This document shows positions 54,727 through 62,294 of a stretch of 64,000 nt of DNA, in pieces; position 1 is the stretch's first letter; each line of letters starts with the position of its first letter. The translations under genes and the position numbers were made by a program. Under the pieces are notes generated by a model. The model worked only from the letters and a program-made list of their open reading frames with translations, made no database searches and was not told the DNA's origin. Source of the stretch: Legionellaceae bacterium (GTDB lineage: Bacteria; Pseudomonadota; Gammaproteobacteria; Legionellales; Legionellaceae); contig JARGPP010000021.1 of the NCBI GenBank assembly GCA_029210085.1, positions 1 through 64,000 of the forward strand, in the 5' to 3' direction.

Positions 54727-56015
54727 AAACCCTCGGATGTTTGTTATTGTTTTTTTTCTCTTCATTTGGATGGGCGACAACGCTTGATTCTGTGGTGCTT
54801 GAAGAAACAAACGAGCGCGTTTTGATTCGTTGTAAATTGTCAGGTGCTTTTCATTATCATGCGTTTACTTTATCTAGCCCCAGCCGTGTGATTCTCGACT
54901 TTCCAGGGGTTAAACAAGTTGTACGGCATGAAAAAAGAAAAGGTGAACCCCATTTTTTTTCGAAACTGCGGTTTGGTCATCCTAAACCTCGGACATTGCG
55001 GCTCGTTTTTGATATGACCGAATCAATGCGAGTGGCAAACGTAACACCTGCTGGAGGGGAAGGTAAAAATGATTTATTGCTTGAATTAAAGCCTCAAAAT
55101 GTAAAAGCCTTGCGTTTAGAGCGTCCTCCGAAGTCATTGCGCGATGTTGTCATTGCACTTGACCCTGGGCATGGAGGAAAAGATCCTGGCGCAATTGGGG
55201 CAAAAAAAAGTACAGAAAAAAAAGTAGTTTTGGCGATTGCACATAAATTAAAACAACAAATTGATAAGCAACCTGGAATGCGAGCAATATTGACGCGTAA
55301 AGGAGATTATTATATTGGGTTGCGTGAGCGCCTGGAACTCGCACGAAAACAAGATGCAGATGTATTTGTCTCAATTCATGCTGATGCATTTATTCATCCG
55401 CATTCAAAAGGTGCTTCGGTCTTTGCATTATCTCAACGAGGAGCAACCAGTGAAGCAGCACGTTGGCTTGCAGAAAAAGAAAATTACTCTGAGCTTGGAG
55501 GGGTTAACCTGTCCGGTTTAGATGATCAAAATGATTTAATTCGAACCGTTTTAATTGATTTATCCCAAACTGCAACAACGACTGCAAGTTTGCAAATGGG
55601 GGCACAGGTGCTACGTCGTCTTGATCATGTCACCAGTCTGCATAGTAGTAAGGTGGAGCAGGCTCGTTTTGTGGTGTTAAAATCACCGGATATTCCCTCT
55701 ATTTTGATTGAGCTTGGTTTTATTTCAAATCCCAAAGAAGAAAAAAACCTGAATGATTCTAAGCATCAAATGCGTTTGACAAAAGCAATTTTTGAAGGAT
55801 TAAAAACATACTTTTGGAATCATCCACCGCATGGTACACGTCTTGAAGCGATGGCAAATGCACATTTGCACGTAGTCCGTTCAGGCGAGACGTTATCGCA
55901 TATTGCCGTGCAGTATGAAGTCGCAGAAGCTTATATTAAGGATTTGAATCAGTTATCAAGCCAATATCTGGTGTCAGGTCAAAAACTTCATATTCCAAGT
56001 CAGGCGTCTGTGTGA
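54723..56015 (+). CDS. N-acetylmuramoyl-L-alanine amidase (AmiC/AmiB-type)
   Basis: 430 aa. In order: a signal peptide (cleavage after GWA), an AMIN domain (about 20-115), an Amidase_3 domain with the zinc ligands in IALDPGHGGKDPGAIG, VSIHADAF and the catalytic Glu in SILIELGFISNPKEE, and one LysM (VVRSGETLSHIAVQYEVAEAYI). It splits septal peptidoglycan and is activated through FtsEX/EnvC-type factors; ftsEX is at 12.4 kb. GTG 54723 overlaps the tsaE stop, and the TGA overlaps mutL. Confidence 0.95.
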   Translation: MKTLGCLLLFFFSSFGWATTLDSVVLEETNERVLIRCKLSGAFHYHAFTLSSPSRVILDFPGVKQVVRHEKRKGEPHFFSKLRFGHPKPRTLRLVFDMTESMRVANVTPAGGEGKNDLLLELKPQNVKALRLERPPKSLRDVVIALDPGHGGKDPGAIGAKKSTEKKVVLAIAHKLKQQIDKQPGMRAILTRKGDYYIGLRERLELARKQDADVFVSIHADAFIHPHSKGASVFALSQRGATSEAARWLAEKENYSELGGVNLSGLDDQNDLIRTVLIDLSQTATTTASLQMGAQVLRRLDHVTSLHSSKVEQARFVVLKSPDIPSILIELGFISNPKEEKNLNDSKHQMRLTKAIFEGLKTYFWNHPPHGTRLEAMANAHLHVVRSGETLSHIAVQYEVAEAYIKDLNQLSSQYLVSGQKLHIPSQASV

Positions 56016-57607
56016 GAATTCAAACGCTTTCGCCACATGTTGCTAATCAAATTGCAGCAGGAGAAGTGATTGAAAGACCTGCCTCAGTGGTTAAAGAGTT
56101 GATTGAAAATGCGCTCGATGCGGGCGCTAAAAATATTGATGTTGAGATTGGTTTTGGGGGGCTTAATCAAATAAAAGTAAGTGATGATGGAGAGGGCATT
56201 CTTGCTGAGGACCTACCGCTTGCTATCGCATCACATGCTACCAGCAAACTCAAAATTTTAGATGATTTGTATGTGATTCAAAGTATGGGCTTTAGAGGGG
56301 AAGCGCTCGCGAGTATTTGCTCTGTTGCACATGTCTTTATCCAATCACATGCCGCTACAGAAGAATATGCGAGTGGTTTAGAATGTGATGAGCAAGGGAT
56401 TCGCTTAGTCCCCTGTGCTAGAAATCAAGGTACAACAATTGAAGTGCGAGATTTGTTTTTTAATGCGCCAGTTCGAAAAAAATTTTTAAAATCAGAGACT
56501 CAAGAATATCAAGCCATTGAACAAATTGTAAAACGTGTGGCATTTAGTAAGCCTGAAGTTGCGTTGATATTGAGACATAATGGGAAGGTTTGCTTACAGT
56601 TGCCAGCAGCGCCTTCGGAAAATATGCAGCGTGTTCGTTTAACTAAATTATTGGGTAAATCATTTGTGGATGAGGCTGTTTTAGTTGATATGAGCCGTGG
56701 ACAAATACGCTTACATGGTTGGGTCAGTGGCCCGAAATATGCACGAAGTCAGCAAGACAAAATATGGTTTTATATTAACCAAAGAATGGTGCGTGATAAG
56801 CTTATCTTACATGCTTTAAAGCAAGCTTATGCTGATATTTTACCTCCAGGCCGTTATCCTGCATGTGTGCTGTTTTTGACTTTACCCTTGGATGAAGTTG
56901 ATATTAATGTTCATCCTAGTAAGTCTGAGGTGCGTTTTTCTGATGCAAGAGCGGTACATGATATGATTCGATTAGTGATTACGGAAATGCTTGCTACGCA
57001 TCATTCCGACCTAGACTCTGTCTCATCAACTGATTTAACCCATACCTCTTTAAGAGGTTATCAAATATCTGAATCTGAAGTGAGTCATGCGCAACCTTGG
57101 ATTACTTTAAACTCAACCTTTGCTGTTCTGATGCATGAAAGAGAAGCGTATTTGATTCATGTTGAACGATTGCATCGATTAGCACGTCTTCGAGATTTGA
57201 AGCAAACGCCATTTCCTTGGCGTTCTAGGCCTCTTTTGGTGCCTATTTTACTGGAACTGCCACCAAATGGACGTGCTCGTCTGATTAATTATCAGGTAGA
57301 ATTACAAAATTTTGGTTTGACTTTTGACGACATTCAAGAGCACTCTGTGCGTGTTTGTGCCATTCCATGTGCTCTACCCGGTTTAGATTTGACCCAATTT
57401 TTGAGTGTTTTTTGTACGTCATTTGATGGGAATGATCAAAATTTACTGGATATTTTGATTCATTCTGAGCGAGTTAATTTAATGGCGATGACTGAAGATG
57501 AGCAACATGCCCTGATTGTTTATTGGAAAAACATAGAGCATAAGCACAGTGGTCTTAGCATACGTTTAAATTCAGATAATTGTTGTAAGGTGCTTGATTG
57601 TGCGTGA
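56012..57607 (+). CDS. mutL: DNA mismatch repair protein MutL
   Basis: 531 aa, shorter than E. coli's 615, mainly in the linker. The GHKL ATPase has ENALDAGAKNIDVEI (motif I), DDGEGI (II), SHATSKL and GFRGEALASI (III), and GTTIEVRDLFFNAPVRKKFL. The C-terminal dimerisation domain lacks an obvious DQHAxxExxxxE endonuclease motif, as in MutH-using relatives. GTG 56012 overlaps the amidase stop as GTGA. It links MutS recognition to strand excision. Order amidase-mutL-miaA is the usual one. Confidence 0.97.
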   Translation: MRIQTLSPHVANQIAAGEVIERPASVVKELIENALDAGAKNIDVEIGFGGLNQIKVSDDGEGILAEDLPLAIASHATSKLKILDDLYVIQSMGFRGEALASICSVAHVFIQSHAATEEYASGLECDEQGIRLVPCARNQGTTIEVRDLFFNAPVRKKFLKSETQEYQAIEQIVKRVAFSKPEVALILRHNGKVCLQLPAAPSENMQRVRLTKLLGKSFVDEAVLVDMSRGQIRLHGWVSGPKYARSQQDKIWFYINQRMVRDKLILHALKQAYADILPPGRYPACVLFLTLPLDEVDINVHPSKSEVRFSDARAVHDMIRLVITEMLATHHSDLDSVSSTDLTHTSLRGYQISESEVSHAQPWITLNSTFAVLMHEREAYLIHVERLHRLARLRDLKQTPFPWRSRPLLVPILLELPPNGRARLINYQVELQNFGLTFDDIQEHSVRVCAIPCALPGLDLTQFLSVFCTSFDGNDQNLLDILIHSERVNLMAMTEDEQHALIVYWKNIEHKHSGLSIRLNSDNCCKVLDCA

Positions 57608-58529
57608 AGTGATTTGCTTGATGGGGCCGACCGCGTCAGGAAAAACAGATATAGCTTGTAAGCTTCTGCAAACATTTCCATGTGAAATTATTAGTGTTGA
57701 TTCAGCAATGATATACCGAGGCATGAATATTGGCACAGCGAAACCAGATAGCGCTTTGCTTGATATAGCACCACATCATTTGATAGATATTAGAGAGCCC
57801 ATAGAACCTTATTCGGCTGCAGCATTTTGTGAAGATGCAAAACATTTATGTGATGCTATTTTAGCTCGAGGAAATATACCACTTTTAGTGGGGGGGAGTA
57901 TGATGTATTTTCGAGCGTTTCAGAATGGATTATCCACTTTACCGTCAGCGAATCCGGCATTAAGACAAGCGTTGCTTCTGGAGGCCGAAAAAAAGGGTTG
58001 GCCGTATTTGCATAGCAAGTTAGAAACATTTGATGCTGTTACTGCAGCAAGATTACATCCAAACGATGCACAACGGATTCAGCGGGCATTAGAAGTGTAT
58101 TATACAACAGGAAAACCATTGTCTCAGGTTTTAAAGGCCACTCCGACTTTTGCTTCTACTTATCGCTGGATTAACCTCATTTTATTTCCAGAAAAGCGCG
58201 CATGGTTACATGAACGCATAGCCATGCGCTTTAATAATATGTTAGAGATGGGTTTTTTGGAAGAAGTTTGTGCATTACAAAGTCGATTTGAGTTAACACC
58301 CGATATGCCAGCAATGCGAAGTGTTGGCTATCGGCAAGCATTAAATTATCAAAGAGGGGTGTGTGATTATAAAACTTTTTGTGAGCAAGGAGTGGCCGCC
58401 ACGCGCCAGCTTGCGAAACGTCAGTTAACATGGCTTCGAGCGTGGCCAAATGCATGTCGATTTGACCCGGAAAATCAAACATGTTTTGAGCGAATGCTTG
58501 AGCTCTTACATTTGATATTGGATAATTAG
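57600..58529 (+). CDS. miaA: tRNA dimethylallyltransferase MiaA
   Basis: 309 aa. The P-loop is GPTASGKTDIA, with SVDSAMIYRGMNIGTAKPD, HHLIDI, LLVGGSMMYFRAF and the basic RQLAKRQLTWLRAW. It prenylates A37 of UNN-reading tRNAs. GTG 57600 lies inside the mutL end; TTG 57594 is the alternative. hfq, which usually follows miaA in gammaproteobacteria, is missing here and a zf-CHCC gene takes its place. Confidence 0.96.
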   Translation: MREVICLMGPTASGKTDIACKLLQTFPCEIISVDSAMIYRGMNIGTAKPDSALLDIAPHHLIDIREPIEPYSAAAFCEDAKHLCDAILARGNIPLLVGGSMMYFRAFQNGLSTLPSANPALRQALLLEAEKKGWPYLHSKLETFDAVTAARLHPNDAQRIQRALEVYYTTGKPLSQVLKATPTFASTYRWINLILFPEKRAWLHERIAMRFNNMLEMGFLEEVCALQSRFELTPDMPAMRSVGYRQALNYQRGVCDYKTFCEQGVAATRQLAKRQLTWLRAWPNACRFDPENQTCFERMLELLHLILDN

Positions 58530-58552
58530 GCTGATTAAAAAGAGGATGCATA

Positions 58553-58747
58553 ATGACTAAAATAAAGGGCAAAAAATCTTGTTCTAATAAAAAACAAATA
58601 GTACGTCAGCGTGATTTACCGCTGAGTTGTCCTTCAGACGCATCTGTTTTGTGGAATGCACATCCTAAGGTGTATTTGCCAATAGATAAGACAGGGGAAG
58701 AGGTTTGTCCGTATTGTGGAACATTCTATTATTTAAAAAATGATTGA
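58553..58747 (+). CDS. zf-CHCC zinc-finger protein
   Basis: 64 aa. The C-terminal half shows the CHCC zinc pattern: Cys in LSCPSD, His in NAHPKVYLP and two Cys in VCPYCGTFY. This matches PF10276-type proteins related to the NDUFS6 subunit of complex I. The N-terminal 25 residues are Lys-rich. Its end overlaps the glycosyltransferase start by 8 bp, so the genes are cotranscribed. Confidence 0.87.
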   Translation: MTKIKGKKSCSNKKQIVRQRDLPLSCPSDASVLWNAHPKVYLPIDKTGEEVCPYCGTFYYLKND

Positions 58748-59771
58748 TTCTATTTGCTTGGTTCGTCTGTCAGCACTGGGCGATGTTCTAATGTTTGTAC
58801 CGTTAGTGCGCGCTTTACAGCGGCATTATCCTCGGGCAAATATCACATGGATTATTTCACCGTTTGCTTATACCTTGGTTGAAGAGATTGAAAATATTGA
58901 GTTTATTGTTTTAGATAAGCCTAAATCTTTAGCGGATTACTTGCGTTTTAAAAAGCGGATGAAGGATCGACATTTTGATGTGCTGCTTGCAGCGCAAGCC
59001 AGTTTTCGTGCGAACTGCTTATATCCTTTTATTCGAGCAACACGAAAAATTGGGTATGATAAAGCGCGTGCAAATGATGGTCACCGCTGGTTTGTGAACG
59101 AAACAATTCAGTCTGGGAGAGATCATACTTTAGAGGGTTTTTTGAAGTTTGCAGCGGTACTAGATGTGCCATATGCCTCACCTGTCTGGAATTTACCGGT
59201 TAATGATGCCGCGTATGTTTGGGCACGCTCACATATTCAATCAGAGAATCGTCCCATCCTAGTGATTAACCCTGCGGCAAGCAAGCCAGAGCGCAGTTGG
59301 TTTGCAGCTTCTTATATTGAAGTTATTCGTTTTGTTTTATCTCGATGGGACATGCAAGTGATTTTAATTGGAGGGCCTGGTGTACAAGATAAGACACTGG
59401 GAGATGAGATTTCAGCCAACGTGTCTGTGACGAATTTGATTGGACAGAGCACTCCTAAGCAGTTATTAGCATTAATTGATTTGGCAACGCTTGTTTTGTG
59501 TCCTGATACAGGGCCTGCACACATGGCTGCAGCAATGGAGACACCTGTTATTGCATTGCATGCTGTAACTAATGTTGATGTTTCTGGGCCCTATACCTAT
59601 CGAACATTAGCGGTTAATGCCTATCCTGATGCGCTTAAGAGAAATCATCAGTCAGTTGATTCTGTGCCATGGGGGACGCAAGTTCATGAACCTTGGGCTA
59701 TGACCCTTGTATCTGTTGATGCCGTTATAGCGCGACTGAATCATTTTTTTGTTGAAGGTGTTGAGATTTGA
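58740..59771 (+). CDS. Glycosyltransferase family 9 (heptosyltransferase-like)
   Basis: 343 aa. GT-B fold, with the family start ICLVRLSALGDVLMFVPLVRAL, an acceptor-side basic patch, and the donor domain INPAASKPERSW, VILIGGPG and LCPDTGPAHMAAAMETPVIALH. It resembles ADP-heptose:LPS heptosyltransferases (WaaC/WaaF). It probably builds the LPS core, but which step is not clear. Other waa genes are not nearby. Confidence 0.88.
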   Translation: MIDSICLVRLSALGDVLMFVPLVRALQRHYPRANITWIISPFAYTLVEEIENIEFIVLDKPKSLADYLRFKKRMKDRHFDVLLAAQASFRANCLYPFIRATRKIGYDKARANDGHRWFVNETIQSGRDHTLEGFLKFAAVLDVPYASPVWNLPVNDAAYVWARSHIQSENRPILVINPAASKPERSWFAASYIEVIRFVLSRWDMQVILIGGPGVQDKTLGDEISANVSVTNLIGQSTPKQLLALIDLATLVLCPDTGPAHMAAAMETPVIALHAVTNVDVSGPYTYRTLAVNAYPDALKRNHQSVDSVPWGTQVHEPWAMTLVSVDAVIARLNHFFVEGVEI

Positions 59772-59805
59772 AAATCACTAGATGACCCGATGGATTCGAG
59801 TTATC

Positions 59806-59870
59806 TAGGGGCTGTTAACAACTCCCCTAAGCGTCTACGTGCCGCGGAGATGAATTGTTAACAGCCCCTA
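59806..59870. mobile_element. 65-bp miniature inverted-repeat element
   Basis: Perfect 16-bp terminal repeats, TAGGGGCTGTTAACAA (59806-59821) and TTGTTAACAGCCCCTA (59855-59870), enclose 33 bp with the core CTACGTGCCGCGG. TA at both ends could be target duplication, as for IS630/mariner-like or IS5-type elements. A truncated relative is at 28500-28541. The element lies between convergent genes and its hairpin could also stop transcription. Confidence 0.75.
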
Positions 59871-59900
59871 TGAAACGTGTAAAAGGCTAATACCTCTTAG

Positions 59901-61226
59901 TTAAGAGTCATTATTACTGCTTGATATTGTTTCTATATCTGCATCTGTTGCAAAATTGGGTGCAATTAAGCTTTGCATCAGCATAACTGATAGTGTGGCT
60001 AGTGTACGCTCTTCTTGTTGACGTGAGAGATACATTTGATAGTTTATTTCAGATAATAAAATAGCAATTTCTTTTTGGACGGTTGCCGTAGATGCTTCGT
60101 TAATTTGGTCAATCCACTGCTTGCTACTGTCAGAGTCCTTTTTTGAAGGATCATATAAACGGCGGGTTGCCATCTGAAATTCACTCAGTGCTTGGCTTGT
60201 TTGTTTCGAGTTGTCGGAGCTTTGGGCTTGAGGCAGGCGTTTAGACAAAATTGAATAAAGATTTGCTGTTGGCACAGAACTTTGTGCTGAAAAAGTGCGC
60301 AGCTTTGTAAGGTATCTCGATATTTTCTGTTGGGCTAATTGCTTTTTAAATAGGCTATTCGCGTCGTCTCCATCATAAATTGCATCGGTATAAAGTGCAT
60401 TATATTCGCCTCTTTTAGGCAAAGGAGGAGGTGTTACTAGGCGTGTGGCATAGCGAATAAAATTTTCAGCTTCTTGTGCCTGATTGTTTGCGGTGAGTCC
60501 TTCACCATCATCTGAGTTATCTGTTTTGCTATCATTACTGGATGTACCCGAGGAGCTATCTGTGGTTGTGTATAACATGGGGCTTAATAATGTATTGCTG
60601 TTGAGCTGTGTCATGATGTCTTTGTTGTAATCAAAGGTAAAGAATGTATTGGGATCTGGAATTGTACCAATGACATTAGCCATAATTTTAGAATCATATA
60701 GCAAATTACAATCTGTCCAAGCTGTTACATCATTATTCATGCAAAAAGTCGTTTGAGGGGTTGCTAATAGGTTAAGAACCGATTGTGAGACAGGGTCTTT
60801 CTGATAGGTTTCTTGATCAATGAGTGCTGAGACTGAAATACCACCCTGTTCACCGGTTGAAGGATTATCATAGCTTGAAGAGCTTGGTTGCGTTTGAAAA
60901 GTATAGTTTGCCATATCATTAATAAGCGAATAATTATCTGTGTTTGAGGGCACAAAATAGGCGAGTGCTTCGCTGTAAGCATTTACAGGGATAGCACCGA
61001 GTAGGGTGACAAACGAGTATTGTTGCGCAAGCGTTGTTCCTGATATATCGAGTAATGTTGCGACGGGGTTTTTAAGTTCTTGAGTGATATCAAACCCAAG
61101 ATAGGCCCCTAAATTTTGCAGATATTCAGTGAGTGTTTCTGAGCCCTCCTCGCCTGAGGATTCGGCATGAATAGTTTGTGATCCAATGAGTAATATTCCA
61201 GATACAATCGAATGAAGCAAGCGCAT
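59901..61226 (-). CDS. icmX: Dot/Icm secretion system protein IcmX
   Basis: 441 aa. A signal peptide (cleavage after IHA) is followed by a secreted domain with ETLTEYLQNLGAYLGFDI, ISGTTLAQQYSFVTLLGAIPVNAYS and a Cys pair (TFCMNNDVTAWTDC). A Ser/Asp/Asn-rich low-complexity linker lies about 225-245. It matches Legionella IcmX (about 466 aa), a periplasmic protein needed for secretion and pore formation. Its ATG overlaps the icmW stop by one base (TAATG), the order icmW-icmX as in Legionella and Coxiella. Confidence 0.93.
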   Translation of the reverse strand: MRLLHSIVSGILLIGSQTIHAESSGEEGSETLTEYLQNLGAYLGFDITQELKNPVATLLDISGTTLAQQYSFVTLLGAIPVNAYSEALAYFVPSNTDNYSLINDMANYTFQTQPSSSSYDNPSTGEQGGISVSALIDQETYQKDPVSQSVLNLLATPQTTFCMNNDVTAWTDCNLLYDSKIMANVIGTIPDPNTFFTFDYNKDIMTQLNSNTLLSPMLYTTTDSSSGTSSNDSKTDNSDDGEGLTANNQAQEAENFIRYATRLVTPPPLPKRGEYNALYTDAIYDGDDANSLFKKQLAQQKISRYLTKLRTFSAQSSVPTANLYSILSKRLPQAQSSDNSKQTSQALSEFQMATRRLYDPSKKDSDSSKQWIDQINEASTATVQKEIAILLSEINYQMYLSRQQEERTLATLSVMLMQSLIAPNFATDADIETISSSNNDS

Positions 61227-61681
61227 TATTCTTCTCCCTCTAGTGCTTGAGCAACAAGTTTTAAACGGTCTTTAGAAAAAGTGCGTGATAGTAACCGCAG
61301 TCGTTCAAAGACAATATTTCGTTTCAGAAAAAAACCAGCAGGGTCCTGTCCGCCTAAGCTATTTTCTTCGGCATACATTAATACTTTAGATGCACTGCCG
61401 GGGTGTGCGGTATCAAGTGCCTGTAAAAGTCGTAATCCACGTCCAGTTTTAATATTTGCAGCAAGTTCAACGAAACGTTTTGACTCGTTAAGTTGATTAA
61501 GATCAACGGATGCTAAGTTGTCTAGTGCCTCACCAAGCAAGGTAATTGCTTGCTCAAGATCAGCATCTCCATCGAGTGTCCAGTTCTCTACACTTTCCAT
61601 AAAAGTGATAACTCGATAAATAATAGGGTCTTTGTAACTAAACCAATATTCAGCAGAAGCTTGATGACTTAGGTTAGGCAT
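61226..61681 (-). CDS. icmW: Dot/Icm effector adaptor IcmW
   Basis: 151 aa, the exact family length. It begins MPNLSHQASAEYWFSYKDP and contains VENWTLDGDADLEQAI, GRGLRLLQALDTAHPGSASKVLMYAEE and the C-terminal RLLSRTFSKDRLKLVAQALEGEE. IcmW pairs with IcmS, and through DotL delivers effectors to the type IVB machine. It has a good promoter (61717-61745). It is first of icmW-icmX. Confidence 0.97.
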   Translation of the reverse strand: MPNLSHQASAEYWFSYKDPIIYRVITFMESVENWTLDGDADLEQAITLLGEALDNLASVDLNQLNESKRFVELAANIKTGRGLRLLQALDTAHPGSASKVLMYAEENSLGGQDPAGFFLKRNIVFERLRLLSRTFSKDRLKLVAQALEGEE

Positions 61682-61716
61682 GCTTTACTCAGTTAGAGAT
61701 TAATCAATAATTACAG

Positions 61717-61745
61717 TTTATGAATAATAGATTGATTCATGTCAA
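61717..61745 (-). promoter_or_regulatory. icmW-icmX promoter
   Basis: On the minus strand a perfect TTGACA (61740-61745) and CATAAA (61717-61722) are 17 bp apart. Transcription should begin near 61710, about 29 bp before the icmW ATG. The spacer is largely the left arm of a 13-bp inverted repeat. Confidence 0.7.
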
Positions 61746-61762
61746 GTATTCAATCTATTATT
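61723..61762. promoter_or_regulatory. 13-bp inverted repeat overlapping both icm promoters
   Basis: AATAATAGATTGA (61723-61735) and TCAATCTATTATT (61750-61762) are perfect inverted arms with a 14-base centre. The left arm fills the icmW spacer and the right arm covers the icmV -10, so one symmetric regulator could govern both directions. The regulator is unknown; the site does not match CpxR or PmrA consensus. Confidence 0.7.
61732..61761 (+). promoter_or_regulatory. icmV-dotA promoter (candidate)
   Basis: TTGATT (61732-61737) and TATTAT (61756-61761) are 18 bp apart. The expected transcript starts near 61768, giving a leader of about 68 bp with a tandem TTAATA sequence before the icmV start. 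Confidence 0.5.
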
Positions 61763-61835
61763 ATACTGGAAGATGTCAATGAAAAGTAATCTATTTGATT
61801 AATAATAATTAATAAATTGATTGATGAGGTCGACT

Positions 61836-62294
61836 ATGTCAGAGAAGCCCGGTTCACGATTAGCGCTACTTTTTGCACGTGTGTTTCATTTTCGCTTATG
61901 GCTCGATGTAGATCGTCTAAAAGGGTTTACGCAATACCTTACGGGGCTTTTGAAAAAAGTATTTATACCTCAGCCTCAAAAAGCAGAGGAATCTTTCAAC
62001 GATGCGAAGGCACGTTTGCAGCTCACGGACGAACAACTTTTAAAACGACAGCAAGCATTACTTCGAACGAGCATTTTAATGCTTGTGCTTGCAGGTTTAT
62101 TATTTTTTTATGGTTTTTATCAACTGCTTTATGGGGGCACATTAGGTGTGCTCTTAACGCTGGTTGTTATTCTAATTGCATTAACAATGGCGTTCCGATA
62201 CCACTTTTGGCACTTCCAAATTAAAGAAAAAAAATTAGGATGTTCGTGGAAAATTTGGCTAAACGAAGGGTTACTTGGGGGAAAGAAATCATGA
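61836..62294 (+). CDS. icmV: Dot/Icm secretion system protein IcmV
   Basis: 152 aa (Legionella IcmV is 151). The N-terminal soluble part (RVFHFRLWLDVDRLKGFTQYLTGLLKKVF) precedes two membrane helices (LLRTSILMLVLAGLLFFYGFY and GVLLTLVVILIALTMAF), ending with WLNEGLLGGKK. It is an inner-membrane component needed for effector export. ATG 61836 has GATGAGGT upstream. It overlaps the dotA start by four bases (ATGA). Placement divergent from icmW-icmX is the conserved one. Confidence 0.95.
   Translation: MSEKPGSRLALLFARVFHFRLWLDVDRLKGFTQYLTGLLKKVFIPQPQKAEESFNDAKARLQLTDEQLLKRQQALLRTSILMLVLAGLLFFYGFYQLLYGGTLGVLLTLVVILIALTMAFRYHFWHFQIKEKKLGCSWKIWLNEGLLGGKKS

Noticed and set aside
61795-61815. Tandem TTAATA repeats resembling a PmrA box before icmV
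   Set aside because: The two TTAAT units are offset by 10 bp, not the 11 bp of the PmrA consensus, and the stretch is AT-rich and lies inside the likely transcript leader.
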